Origin: Okapia johnstoni
Taxonomy: Eukaryota > Chordata > Mammalia > Artiodactyla > Giraffidae
Direction of reading: 5' to 3'
NCBI GenBank assembly: GCA_024291935.2
Contig: CM044316.1
Coordinates: 74,168,501-74,232,500, forward strand
Length of the DNA: 64,000 nucleotides
In this document: piece by piece, positions 1-12,049 of the stretch
How positions within the stretch are numbered: position 1 is the stretch's first letter
Layout: each line of letters begins with the position of its first letter
Translations under genes and position numbers: made by a program
Notes under the pieces: generated by a model
Told to the model about the DNA's origin: nothing
Databases searched by the model: none
The model's input: the letters and a program-made list of their open reading frames with translations, nothing else

Positions 1-370
1 TGAAGAACGGATGCTTTTGAACTGTGGTGTTGGAGAAGACTCTTGAGAGTCCCGTGGACTGCAAGGAGATCCAACCAGTCCATTCTAAAGTCCTGAATTG
101 TAAAGACTGATGCTGAAGCTGAAACTCCAATACTTTGGCCACCTGATGTGAAGAACTGACTCATCTGAAAAGACCCTGATGGTGGGAAAGATTGAGGGCA
201 GGAGGAGAAGGGGACAACAGAGTATGAGACAGTTGAATGGCATCACCGAATCAATGGACATGAGTTTGAGTTAACTCCGGGATTTGGTGATGGACAGGGA
301 GACCTGGCATGCTGCAGTCCATGGGCTCGCAAAGACTCAGACACGACTGAGCGACTGAACTGAACTGAAC
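1..370 (+). mobile_element. BovB LINE, 3' end, cut by window edge
   Basis: The sequence begins inside the conserved BovB stretch around 'gaactgtggtgttggagaag' and runs to the typical RTE tail, gagcgactgaactgaactgaac. It is a non-LTR retrotransposon 3' fragment, with the C-terminal ORF region broken by substitutions. Confidence 0.92.
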
Positions 371-547
371 CCAGTGTGGTCCTCTCATTGCCCGTAACAG
401 AATCACCTGGGGTTTTGTTAAAATGTCCTGGAGGATTTGACATTTGGGTGTTTGGATTTTAATTCTGGCTAATAGCCCAGGTTTTTGCATTTTTCAAAAG
501 CTTATCACATGCCTGTTATGAACACTAAGTTTGAGAATTATGGCTCT
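371..547 (+). mobile_element. MER5A-like hAT-Charlie DNA transposon remnant
   Basis: The block has the MER5A features 'aatcacctgg', 'gtttttgcatttt' and a terminal 'tttgagaattatggctct' corresponding to the inverted end. It directly abuts the BovB tail, so the BovB probably inserted near its left end. Confidence 0.6.
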
Positions 548-1281
548 ACCCATAAAGTTTGCTACAGAGCAATGAGTTCAGTTGTTGGAAGTGCAGAAGT
601 GAATTAGTAGGCTTGTAGAAAACCCTCTTCAGTGTACCTTGTGGTTGTTTCAGCAGCTTTCAATATTTTCTCTTGTAATATGTCCAGGTTTATTTGGCTT
701 TCTCAGTATCAGTGCCTTGGGGGTGATGACTTGCCCTCCAAATTTAGAAAGAAAGTCTGTATCTCATAACAAAGTAAATAGTTTCCCTTTTCCTACCCAC
801 AGTTTTTGGTCTAGGTAAGTATATGATCCATTTGGGGACAGTAATATGTGAGGACAGGTTTGTGTTTGGTCAAGAAGAAGCTCTTGGAATTTACTTCCTT
901 CTGAGAAAGTGTCTGCTAATAACCCCCTCTCTCTCACTTCTTTAAGATACAGACAAGCAAGTCTATGGCCCCAGAAGCAAGTTGACAGACATCTTCCAAC
1001 CAAAATGGAAGCTGCTTTAGAAACAAGCCAATTCTCCAAAGGCTAAGTGGATAAATGAAAGGAAATGAGATTACCGATGATATTATTGAGCCACTGAATC
1101 GTACCCTGATCTCACTCGAGACTTCCGGCTCTGAGGAACAATACTAGCACTTCAGTGCTTATCTAGTTTTAGTTGAGCTTTCTCTTATTTGCCAGTAATA
1201 GCACTCTACTGCAGTGGTAGATGGTTTTGCTGTTTTCATTTAAAATACATTTGAATGACCAAGAAATTAATTGTCTCTGAA
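548..1281. other. Intronic sequence, no element recognised
   Basis: No gene, splice-flanked exon or young repeat is visible. A 91-codon minus-strand open frame at 764-1039 has no recognisable motif and I treat it as chance. Confidence 0.5.
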
Positions 1282-1289
1282 GGAGGCAA

Positions 1290-1760
1290 CAAAGCTCTGT
1301 CTAGTCAAAGCTAAGATTTTTCCAGTAGTCATGTATGGATGTGAGAGTTGGACTATAAAGAAAGCTGAGCACTGAAGAATGATGCTTTTGAACTGTGGTG
1401 TTGGAGAAGACTCTTGAGAGTCCCTTGAACTGCAAGGAGATCAACCAGTCCATCCCAAAGGAGATCAGTTCTGGGTGTTCATTGGAAGGACTGATGTTGA
1501 AGCTGAAACTCCAATCCTTTGGATACCTGATGCGAAGAGGAGGATTGGAAAAGACTCTGATGCTGGGAAAGATTGAGGGCAGCAGGAGAAGTGGACGGAT
1601 GACAGAGGATGAGACAGTTGGATGGCATCACTGACTCAATGGACATGAGTTTGAGTAAACTCCAGGAGTTGGTGATGGACAGGGAGGCCTGACGTGCTGG
1701 AGTCCATGGAGTCGCAAATAGTTGGATACAACTGAGCGACTGAACTCAACTGAACTGGAG
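1290..1760 (+). mobile_element. BovB LINE, 5'-truncated tail with TSD
   Basis: This is the BovB 3' end from 'ctagtcaaagctaag' to 'gactgaactcaactgaact'. An 8-bp direct repeat, ggaggcaa, flanks it at 1282-1289 and 1761-1768 and fits a target-site duplication. The frame is broken. Confidence 0.88.
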
Positions 1761-1768
1761 GGAGGCAA

Positions 1769-3149
1769 GACTGGAAATATATACAGTTTAGGACTGTACT
1801 TCAGAGGACAGTTGGGCTTTCTGCAAATTTTAATTTTTCCATGGAGCTTACCACCACATTTTGATACAAATCAATCTATTTCTCTAATTTCAAAGTTGTT
1901 CACAAACTTTTCAGTGCAGTCTGGCAGTGAACATGTCCATGAACTGAGTTGGTGCTTGATCAAAGAATAATACATTCTACAGTTTCTTCTTCCCTTCCTT
2001 CTTTCCCCTCTCCTTCCCTTTCTCCTTTGCTCATAGGATCAACTGTCAAGTACAATAACTACCCACTGAGCCGTGTATTGCCCTGATATACATGTGCTAT
2101 TAAAACACACATACTTCATTGGACAGGCTCTAATTTCTATGTGGTCTCAACAATTCTTATGTCTTTTTTTTTTTTTTGATTGCTGTTGCTTTCTCTTATC
2201 CTCGGGTGTTTTAAGTACACTTTCAAAACATGGAAATTCTACCATTTAAAACAATTATATACACAGCATGGCTCACCATCAAATTGGAAAAGCTCATTAC
2301 AAGATATATAAAATACACTTCTTAGCATATGATAATTTATTTTACAATGAGATGTTACTCAGTTCATATTGACTTATGGCTCATTTTGTCTTCTATAGTA
2401 TATAACTAGTTAATTATGCACTGAACATGCTTTGCAAATATAGAATTATCTATGTAATCCATTATTTCCATGAGCAAAGCAACAAGAAATATGTATTTTT
2501 GCACTTTCACATCTTAGAATGATTTTATTCAACTGCAGTGATGCAAAAATAACAATGATGTTATGTATGCATGATTATTCATGCCTGCCCAGATGTTAAA
2601 TGCTATAAATGTGTGTGTGTATGTGTGTGTGGTTGTGATTACTAAGGCAAAGTAGAGTAAACTACCATTTAAAATTTGTGAATTCAGTCATTTAAGTAAG
2701 TTTTGGAGCTGCCTCTGAAAGTATTCAGAGAAGTATTTAGAGGGAGGTTTTGGTTTATAAAATCTTTGTTTTATTGTTTGCTGATTTGCTTGTTTTTGGC
2801 CAATGGCCCAATGAGGACGCGCCTCAGGACCTAAAAGTTGTTATTATCAACTCCTTCTATGTGAAAGTATGAAGAGAAGTGTTAATCTCTCCTGGCCAAA
2901 GACTTCAGACAGCATGCTGTCTGGTCAATTTGCCACCCTGAGAACTGCAGAATAATTGGGCCACAGTGAGGAGCAGCAGACACTGCAGAGAAAATGTTCA
3001 GAGAATTACAAAGTCATCTCTATTCTATCAGTCTTCTACATGAAGTTCGATTCTTGTGCTAGATTTGCAGGATGGCATTTATTTGAACACAGTTAATCAT
3101 GTGCAATACATAAAATATAATTATCTACATATGTGGTTAGCATGTTTAC
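1769..3149. other. Intronic sequence with low-complexity patches
   Basis: It contains a CT-rich stretch (1981-2031), a T15 run (about 2163-2177) and an interrupted TG repeat (about 2606-2637). I see no coding segment. Confidence 0.5.
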
Positions 3150-3275
3150 TAGTCTCTGCCATTAGACCAGGAGTTTCATGAGGGCTAGGATGTGCCTCTT
3201 TTGCTCACTCTTATAACTACAGTTTTTAGACTAGTACCTATAACACTGCAAAGCTCAAATATTTGTCAAGAGAGA
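3150..3275 (+). mobile_element. L2 LINE 3' end remnant
   Basis: It matches the classic L2 terminal pattern: 'gaccaggagtttcatgaggg', then 'ctagtacctataacactgc', then 'caaatatttgtcaa'. It is degraded. Confidence 0.5.
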
Positions 3276-3415
3276 GAAAGAAATTATGAATAAATACTTA
3301 ATTCAGTCTTCCATGTTACTCAATAAAATTTAGCTACTTCATTACGTTATATTAGTAGACTTACCAAAGACAAAGCCTTAAATGTCATCTATATTTTAGT
3401 TAGATAAAGTTATAC

Positions 3416-3648
3416 ATGCATGCGTGTGTGCTCATTCGCTTCATTCATGTCCAGATCTTTGTGAACCAATGGACTGGAGCCTGTCAGGCTCCTCTGTCCA
3501 TGGGGATTCTCCAGGCAAGAATGCTGGAGTGGGTTGCCATGCCTTCCTCCAAGGGATTTCCTGACCCAGGGATCGAACCAGCATCTCTTATTGTCTCTGG
3601 CATTGGCAGGCAGGTTCTTTACCACTAGCATCACCTGGGAAGCCCCAG
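3416..3648 (-). mobile_element. Bov-tA SINE with 8-bp TSD
   Basis: This minus-oriented tRNA-Glu-headed SINE has its head end at the right ('cacctgggaagcccc') and the BovB-derived tail at the left. A perfect direct repeat, agttatac, lies at 3408-3415 and 3649-3656. Confidence 0.93.
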
Positions 3649-3656
3649 AGTTATAC

Positions 3657-5350
3657 GTAATTATATATAATAATTTGTATCATTAAATATAGTCATATAA
3701 ATCAGATTTTCTTTCTTGGGGCAGGAGAGAAAAGGAAGAATAATTGAAAATACAATGATGTAATAACCATTTAATCATCTCATGAAAATACAAATCTGTG
3801 ATTTTAAATTAAAAAGCACAAAGCTACAGCTTATTAATTTAATAGATTCATTAAAATAGAAACACAAAATTCACTAAGGTTTAGTAGTAATAGAGTTCAC
3901 ATGAGTTTTATAAGCTGCTTATATAGTGAACCATGTGAACAGCAATTAGCAATGTATTTATGATTTCTCAGTATAGAAAGGTACAAATGGGGAAAATAAT
4001 AAAGAATGACTGAAAGGTTTGGTTTCATTTTTTTCCTGCTGAGTAAAAAAAACAACATGTTATTTACAAAGTAATCCCAGAGTACTGGGTAGCAGGAAGT
4101 AAGTAGACTGTATTCATATTCCAGGTAGTATTAAAGTGATTTTGGGGGCATAATTAGGACATATTTTGCTACTTAAAGGAATCACTAAAAAGATCTTTAG
4201 GCTAGGTGATTTGACATTATAAAAGCCTATAATTCAATATTTCATGTATCTATACAACTGTCCTCAAATATCCTCTGTTTATTCAATGTGCTCTCCCTCA
4301 TATTCGAATTCATCTCATCACTGTAGACTGAATGCAAATCTTACCACCCTCAATTCTTTAGTATTTATTTCAGTTTTCAGACTTAGTTGCCTCCTTAAAG
4401 CTCCCATTAGCTTTTAAACTATAGCCTAAAGCCAGTTCTATTCAAAATGGCAACAGTATTTTTCAGTCTTGGTCCTGAGCTGAGCATTTTCCGTGATCCT
4501 TCTTTCTAGGGGAGCAGTTATGTTTTAATTTTGTACAGTGCACATAATTAGTACTAAACAAATATTTCTGGAAGGCTATCCAGTTTTAGAGATGAGAAAA
4601 TTAAGTTCAGTTAGTGACTGGGAGTCATGTAAAAAGCACATCGGAAATTAAACCTACGGTAGCATAAGGAAATTCATGAACCAATAGAAGAAACTTGTGA
4701 AGGATAAAGCAGATCTGGAGTTAATATAAATGATTGGTCACATTTATTAACTTCCAATAAAATTAATTCATAATTGTTTGAAAATTTAATACAGGAGAGG
4801 GGGGAATAGGCCTGGAAAGAAGAATGCTATTTAATGTGACAGGAAAGTCATGCAGGTGAGATCACTTGCTTATCATATGTGAATTTCAGATGGTGACAGC
4901 ATCTATATTCTGTTTCACAGCAACCGACAGAAGGAAGCTAATATCACCAGGCTCATGTTCTATGGATTTCTGCTTTATTTATGTGTGGGCAACTGCTCAC
5001 TTCAACCTCAGTTCACTCCTATAATTCTGGACAAATGAGCTTAGCTAAAAAGTAAATCTGTTAAAATCAAAAGAACCAAAAAAGTAATGGATAAGTCAGC
5101 AAGACTGGGGCAAATCTCACAGAAACAACCACTTAAGGAAACCACAGAACCATTGCTCATAAAATATTAATGTCAGAAGAGATTTTGTGATTAAGGAGTT
5201 GGCAAAAAAAAAATTGTTATAATGGGTTAAGATTTGCAAAATAAGATAGAAATGTATTTATTAAATTATCTAAATTATTATCTAAAAACTCAACATAAAC
5301 TGCACTTTAAAGTAAAAATAATGAAATATCAGATTATATCTATAAATATA
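3657..5350. other. AT-rich intron, no gene seen
   Basis: The sequence is unique-looking and AT-rich. A weak MIR/L2-like trace occurs near 4510-4640 ('gatgagaaaattaagttcag'). No exon candidate with splice sites stood out. Confidence 0.45.
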
Positions 5351-5351
5351 T

Positions 5352-5571
5352 GTCAGTTCAGTTTAGTTGCTCAGTCGTATCCGACTCCTGCAACCTCATG
5401 AACCGCAGCATGCCAGGCCTCCCTGTCCATCACCAACTCCCGGAGTTTACCCAAACCCATGTCCATTGAGTCGATGATGCCCTCCAACCATCTCATCCTC
5501 TGTCGTCCCCTTCTCCTCCTGCCTTCAATCTTTCCCAGCATCAGGGTCTTTTCAAATGAATCAGCTCTTGT
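5352..5571 (-). mobile_element. BovB LINE tail, 5'-truncated
   Basis: It begins with the complement of the (TGAAC)n tail ('gtcagttcagtttagttgc') and ends at 'aatgaatcagctctt'. It is about 220 bp of BovB 3' end. No clear TSD was found. Confidence 0.9.
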
Positions 5572-5753
5572 AATTATGATTAAATATTTATATCATAAGT
5601 AAAAAGAGGATTAGGTAATAATATGATATTTAACTTGCTTTCATTAATATATTGCACAATCTTTTCTATGACAATATAATCAATGAATATGGACAGTAGT
5701 ATTTTATTTTATGGATAAATCATGGTTTATTTAACTGAGTCTCCACTGAATGA

Positions 5754-5962
5754 AGGACTTCTGAGGTGGCGCTAGCGGTAAAGAATCTGCCTTTCAATGT
5801 AGGAGATTCAAGAGACATGGGTTCAATCCCTGGGTCGGAAAGGTAACTCCAGTATTCTGGCCTGGAAAATTCCATGGAAAGAGGAGCCTGGCGGGCTATT
5901 GTCCATGGGGCCGCAGAGAGTCAGACATGACTGAGCAGCTAAACACACATACACAGCACTAG
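5754..5962 (+). mobile_element. Bov-tA SINE with TSD
   Basis: A tRNA-Glu-like head ('ggtaaagaatctgcc', B-box-like 'gggttcaatccc') is followed by the BovA tail. A direct repeat, tgaatga, lies at 5747-5753 and 5963-5969. Confidence 0.9.
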
Positions 5963-6063
5963 TGAATGACATTTGGATGGATTTACGGTTTTTCTCTTAG
6001 AAATACTATTTCAGTGAATAATCAGACTCCATTTGAATGGTGGTAGAACCATAAAACAAAAAT

Positions 6064-6488
6064 CAGTTCAGTTCAGTTGCTCAGTCATGTCCGACCCTTT
6101 GTGACCCCATGGATTGCAGCACACCAGGCCTCCCTGTCCATCCCCTACTCCCGGAATTTACCCAAACTCATGTCCATTGAGTCGGTGATGCCATCCAACC
6201 ACCTCATCCTCTGTCATCCCCTTCTCCTCCTGCCTTCAATCTTTCTCAGCATCAGGGTCTTTTCAAATGAGTCAGTTCTTCAAATGAGTCAAAGAACTGA
6301 CTGACTTTGGCCATCAGGTGGCCAAAGTATTGGAGTTTCAGCTTCAACATCAGTCCTTCCAGTGAACACTCAGGACTGATCTCCTTTAGGATGGACTGGT
6401 TGGATCTCCTTGCAGTCCAAGGAACTCGCAAGAGTCTTCTCCGACACCACAGTTCAAAAGCATCGATTCTTCGGCTCTCAGCTTTCTG
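6064..6488 (-). mobile_element. BovB LINE tail with internal micro-duplication
   Basis: BovB 3' end in minus orientation, from 'tcagttcagttcagttgc' to 'cggctctcagctttct'. It carries an extra block at about 6263-6301 with a repeated tcaaatgagtca and a 10-bp palindrome (see findings). Confidence 0.9.
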
Positions 6489-6974
6489 AGCAAAATAAAT
6501 GAGCAAATAATTTCATTAAATAAATAAGAGCCCATAAGCTTAACCACAATATAAATTATTAACTTCTTGTAAATAAGGCTTTTAAAGGAGCCTCTTTTAT
6601 GCTGTCAGCCTATATTTAGTAACATGCTTCTTAAAAATACTGGACAATATTATATTTGTATTTGTAACTTCTTCCCATGAAAGTTACTCCCTTACATTCG
6701 AGTTACTATTAATGGAGATCAAGTAAAAGTTGAAGTGACCTATGCGCAAACAGCACAAGACACAGGCAAAGAAATGCCTTGAGCTCTGGGCTCGAGCAAA
6801 TGAAGCTATGGAGGAGCAAATGTCCCTGACCATCACCATCACCTTAATTGGAGTATGTAGGGCTGTATATTGAATATAATATTCTTATACTAAATAATAT
6901 AAAATGTCAATGTTTAATAAACTTAATGGCTACTGAAATCAGAAAATTACCTTATTACAAAATATTGGCACATA

Positions 6975-7008
<34 letters not shown>

Positions 7009-8328
7009 ACAAGCAAGTATTTACTATGTTATGGTTATGTCAAACATGACATTTATACCACTAATGAAATTTGAGAAGCCTTTTTAGTAAAATATCATTC
7101 CTTTTTCACTACTCGTAAAGAGGAATTCAGAAATTTTATGATGGCTTTGAAATGACAGGCTCCCAAAATACAGATCCACACATCTGGCTTAATTAGAATA
7201 TCTCTGAAACTCAAAAGATGAAGGGAAAAAAAACAGTGGAAGGTGTAACTTGAAAAGAGCTGAGCTATCTCTGGTGGATCTACCTGTTTCTCTTTGGTCA
7301 AGGGGAATTATTTTTTTCATGTAGTTTGAACTCATCCCAAGGACACTAACTAGAAAAGATAAAGCACAGTCTCTGCTCGCCTATACAGAACTCGATTAAT
7401 CTAATGTGCCACTGACTTACTCAGCAGTGAGTTAATGACTGCTATAGAGAATTTTTTTCCTGCCTGTTAAAATAGAAGCTAAAATTAAATGTTTTCTCTT
7501 CAGACTCGTTAGGACCTTCTTTAAAAGAAAATAGTCAGTGTGTCCACATTTAGGTGTTAATCAAATGACATTGACAATGTAATTTCCCTGTCTTCAAAAC
7601 TTGGCTCCCTGGGCTGAATTTTTCCTTAATTGGAATGTCTTTAAGGAACTCAACTGATAAAAAAAGTGGACAGGTCTAACTTTGAGACAATGAAAATGAA
7701 TAGAGAGACAGGTATATTCAGGGGGAGCCCAAGCCCCATTCCTGTTATCTTTGGGGTTATTTTCAAGTTGTGAATGTACACTATTAACTTCTACTTTTCC
7801 AAATTATCAAGAAACAGTCTAGGAAACAGCCTGTTCAGATAACAGGATGTAAAGAACTTCACATAAATAAAAGTTTAAATCCAAACCAAAATTAAAGATC
7901 ATTTAGTGTAACTTGCTAACCAAAAATCTAAAGGTTGCTTCAAAACTTCTAGTGGCAGGGAACTCTAAACTCACAAAGAAACATGTCACATCACTCTCCC
8001 AAAGATAGCATCTGGAAAACAAAGGAATAATGGATCTTTCTTTGACGTACCAGCCATTCAAATATTTGAAGACAACTATATAATTCTCTTAACTGAGACA
8101 AATATTTCCACTTAATTTCATAATCATAACATACAATCTGGCTATCCTTTTTTGTTAACTATTTCTTGATAAATTCAAATGTCTCAAGGTCTTTCAAAAT
8201 GTAGCAACAAAAAAGAAATCTTACAGCAACAAGAATTGATGTTCAGGTGAGGTCTAACTAGCACAAAATGCAATTATTATTGACTTCTTTGGGCTGAAAG
8301 AAGAATTGACTGAAAGAATTCACTTCCA
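6489..8328. other. AT-rich intron with a TG microsatellite
   Basis: No gene was recognised. A (TG)n run lies at 6978-7007. The remainder shows no ruminant SINE or LINE that I recognise. Confidence 0.45.
6978..7007. repeat. (TG)n microsatellite
   Basis: About 14 uninterrupted TG units following 'cataata'. Probably length-polymorphic. Confidence 0.95.
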
Positions 8329-8343
8329 TTCCCTCCTTCCTCC

Positions 8344-8667
8344 TGGGCTTCCCTGATAGCTCAGGTGGTAAAGAATCCACCTGCAATGCAGGAGACCCTG
8401 GTTCAATTCCTGGGTCAGGATGATTCGCTGGAGAAGGGATAGGCTACCGACTCCAGTATTCTTGGGCTTCCCTTGTGGGTTACCTGATAAAGAATCCACC
8501 TGCAATGTGGGAGACATGTGTTTGATCCCTGGGTGGGTTGGGAAGATCCTCTGGAGAAGGGAAAGGCTACCCACTCGAGTATTCTGGCCTGGAGAATTCC
8601 ATGGATTGTATAGTCTATGGGGTCGCAAAGAGTCGGACACAATTGAGCGACTTTCACTTCACTTCCC
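8344..8667 (+). mobile_element. Two-headed Bov-tA SINE with perfect 15-bp TSD
   Basis: Two successive tRNA-Glu-derived heads, each starting gggcttccct and containing 'aaagaatccacctgcaatg', begin at about 8345 and 8464. They share a single BovA tail ending 'gagcgactttcacttcac'. The TSD ttccctccttcctcc is exact at 8329-8343 and 8668-8682. Confidence 0.93.
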
Positions 8668-8682
8668 TTCCCTCCTTCCTCC

Positions 8683-10684
8683 AGCCCCATCTTTTAGACC
8701 AATAGCTAGAACGCTGGAGACAGCTAATCATATCTCCTTCCCATCAGAGGGCAAGCTTGAGCAGAAAAAAGAGAAAGGAGGAAATCATGAGATGACTGTC
8801 AAGAGAGAATAGACTGGCTTGCAAGCAATGCTTAAAGTACCTTATAAAAAGGAAAATTTGCAAAACTTTAAAACCAAGCAAAGCCTTAAAGGTATTTTTC
8901 CAATCTTTTACTTTCTCTCCAGCAACAATATGTAGCTTGCATATATTTCATATGTAGTTGATGAAGTTCACAGACGGGAAAAACAAACATTTTCTGCATT
9001 GAAACAGTTTCCTTAGTGACCAGGACTAGGTGTTCATCCAGGTGGATATAAATATTTTGTGGTTTCTCATGGGATTTTCCACATGTCAACTGACATTTTT
9101 AGTCATAGAAGGGTCTCCTGAAAACTATTTTTGAACCTTTATGCTTGTTTCTTTCAGCAATTATTTCTGGTTAGAAATTCTAGGCTAGAAATTAGCACTG
9201 ATTGCAGTCAATTAGCCACACTGAGCCTCTTCCAAATCAACTACCTATTACACTAAGTCTTACTGAAAACAACATCACAACAGTTAATGAATTTGAAAAA
9301 GAGATTTATCTTGGAGGCAGAAAAAAAAATGTAATGGAAAAAACAGTACACTTTAATCCTCAAAAAAAAAAAAAAAGAAAGAAAGCCTGAGGTACTACTT
9401 AAAAATTATCACAAGTTTTGTTAAGAGTTTTGTAACTGTTTTGATTTTGTGTTTGTATGCTTCAATTATATTATGAAAAGAGACTACAGAATCATGTTCC
9501 TGGGATAATATTGTTAATAACGCTGAAATCTATATTACGGAAATAGTTCAAGAGGATTAACTAAAAGCCCTATACAGCATAGATCCAAACCACTATCCTG
9601 TCTGGCTCTTCTTCCTCTCTACAAACCCCAAATAATTTAGACAAGCACTACCGCTAATTCTTCCAGAAGGTTCCCAAGTTTCTTATTTTTGTGCTTTTTA
9701 TCACCTGGAAGAGACTGCCAGGCCACTGTCCATGAAGTCACAAAGAGTCAGATGTGACTTAGTGACTAAACAACAAATTTTGCTTGAAATGTGTCTACCA
9801 AATAATTTTACTGGTGAAGTGCACTTCCATCCCATCCCATCTCAAAAGCCTTCTCACCCATCAAATTTGAGCCCTGGGACTGGAACTAACCTTTCCTCCT
9901 CCTGATACCCACAGCATTTTTTTCTTCTCTTAGGATAATTATTTTCTGCATTGTGTAATGACTATTGATGTGTGTGTTTTGTAGTTTTTCCCAAATGTAT
10001 CTCAGAGTCAAGTTCTTTATCTTGGGGGCATAGACAAAGAAGAGAGTATGCCCTGGGGTGAGGAACAGCTTTCCAGAGATGCCCAGTAATAATCATTAAA
10101 TGGAAGCTTCTAGTTTTCTTTCTGCTCTGTGATTCTATCTTTATGCAAAGCCACAGAGAGCTTATTGTTGATGTATCACATCTAAGAACCTAATATTAAT
10201 ATGTTGTCATAAATTCTAACTTCATATTTATTATGCTTTTACAGGATTTCCATTTTGCAATCATATAAAAAAACAAATTCATAAGTTATTTGCTGTAAGC
10301 ATAAGGAAAGTTCTATTCCGGAAAGGCCAATTCCTAATTATGCAAACATTACTTACATTACTCATAATTTTCAAATAATAAAACATAGGGTTCTCTTTTT
10401 TCACATAATAAGTGGGGTGATTTGTCAAATTACACACTGAGGAAAAGAAAATTTTGAAAAATTAAAAGCTGACAGCTCAATTGCCCCCAGTTTGCATATT
10501 GAAGCACAAGCAGAAAAAATCCTGACATAAAAATAATAGGTCAGGATTTATTGGACATTTCAACAATGTTATTAATGACTGAAATGATGGAAGGACATTC
10601 AGAGACTTCAAAGTTTGATTTCTGCATGTAATGTTTGAATTGTCTACAAGGTTTAATTATATTTATTTACTTATTTTTATAACT
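8683..10684. other. Intronic sequence with one SINE scrap
   Basis: It holds an A-rich stretch at 9320-9385 (A-run 9362-9375) and a short SINE 3' fragment at 9708-9775. The rest is AT-rich with no gene recognised. Confidence 0.45.
9708..9775 (+). mobile_element. Bov-tA 3' fragment
   Basis: It is the BovA tail only: 'actgtccatgaagtcacaaa', then 'gtgacttagtgactaaacaa'. The head is missing and the copy is diverged. Confidence 0.75.
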
Positions 10685-10905
10685 CCTACATAAATTTATT
10701 ATAAATCAGGAACAATCCTAAGAACCTTACATATATAAATCACTTAATTTGAACAAAACCTCTTTGAAGTTGATACTAGTTATTACCCAGATTTTACAGA
10801 TAAGGAACAAAGGCACCAAGAGGTTAATCAACTTGGTCAAAGTAACAGAGACAGTAAATAGAAGAGTCAGAATTTGAATTCAGTCTGGCTGAGCTCTTGA
10901 TCAAA
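10685..10905 (+). mobile_element. MIR SINE
   Basis: Core MIR features are in order: 'taagaaccttacat', 'attttacagataaggaac', 'agaggttaatcaacttggtc', 'agtcagaatttgaattcag'. An ancient mammalian SINE. Confidence 0.75.
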
Positions 10906-11032
10906 ATATCATGATACAATTCTTTAGAGAATGTGTTTCTACAGAATTCCAAGAGCATGATCAGCATGAAAACACTGTAACTACAGGTTTTACTATTATT
11001 ATTATTGCTATTGTACCTCCAGGTTCTCTCAC

Positions 11033-12049
11033 TGCTGCCTCTTGAGAAAGCTGTATGCAGGTCAGGAACCAAGAGTTAGAACTGGACATGGAACAACAGA
11101 CTGGTTCCAAATAGGAAAAAGGAGTATGTCAAGGCTGTATATTACAACCCTGCTTATTTACCTTATATGCAGAGTACATCATGAGAAATGCTAGGCTGGA
11201 TGAAGCACAAGCTGGAATCAAGATTTCTGGGAGAAACATCAATAACCTCAGGTATGTAGATGACACCACCCTTATGGTAGAAAGTGAAGAAGAACTAAAG
11301 ACCTCTTGATGAAAATGAAAGAGGAGAGTGAAAAAGTTGGCTTAAAGCTCAACATTCAGAAAACTAAGATCATGGCATCCAGTCCCATCACTTCATGGCA
11401 AATAGATGGGGAAAAAGTGGAAACAGTGACAGGTTTTATTTGGGGGGGCTCCAAAATCACTGCAGATGGTGACTGCAGCCATGAAATTAAAAGACGCTTG
11501 CTCCTTGGAAGAAAAGTTACAACCAACCTACACAGCATATTAAAAAGCAGAGACACTACTTTGCCAACAAAGGTCCATCTAGTCTAGGTCCATATAGTCT
11601 AGTCTAGGCTATAATTTTTCCAATAGTCATGTATAGATGAGAGAGTTGGACTATAAAGAAAGTTGAGCACCAAAAATTGATGCTTTTGAACTGTGGTGTT
11701 GGAGAAGACTCTTGAGAGTCCCTTGGACAGTAAGGAGATCCAACCAGTCCATCCAAAAGGAAATCAGTCCTGAATGTTCATTGGAAGGACTCATGCTGAA
11801 GCTGAAACTCCAATCCTTTGGCCACCTAATGCAAAGAGCTGACTCATTTGAAAAGACCCTGATGCTGGGAAAGATTGAAGGTAAGAGGAGAAGGGGACAA
11901 CAGAGGATGAGATGGTTGGATGGCATCACTGACTCAATGGACATGAGTTTGAGTAAACTCCGGGAGTGGGTGATGAACAGGGAGGCCTAGCATGCAGTCC
12001 ATGGGGTCTCAAAGAGTCGGACACGACTGAGCAACTGAAATGAACTGAT
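11033..12049 (+). mobile_element. BovB LINE, 3' third with broken RT frame
   Basis: It starts inside the RT domain ('ctgcctcttgagaaagctg') and runs to 'gagcaactgaaatgaactga'. The catalytic segment reads YVDD after 'aacctcaggtatgtagatg', and a deletion just downstream shifts the frame. An insertion near 11583-11600 duplicates 'tctagtctaggt'-like sequence. Not functional. Confidence 0.92.

Noticed and set aside
5352..6488. Recurrent similar blocks suggesting a CRISPR-like or satellite array
   Set aside because: The blocks are dispersed BovB and Bov-tA copies in both orientations with variable truncation, not regularly spaced repeats.
8344..8540. tRNA-Glu-like segments as possible tRNA genes
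   Set aside because: They are SINE heads with degraded cloverleaf positions and a joined BovA tail, repeated across the window.
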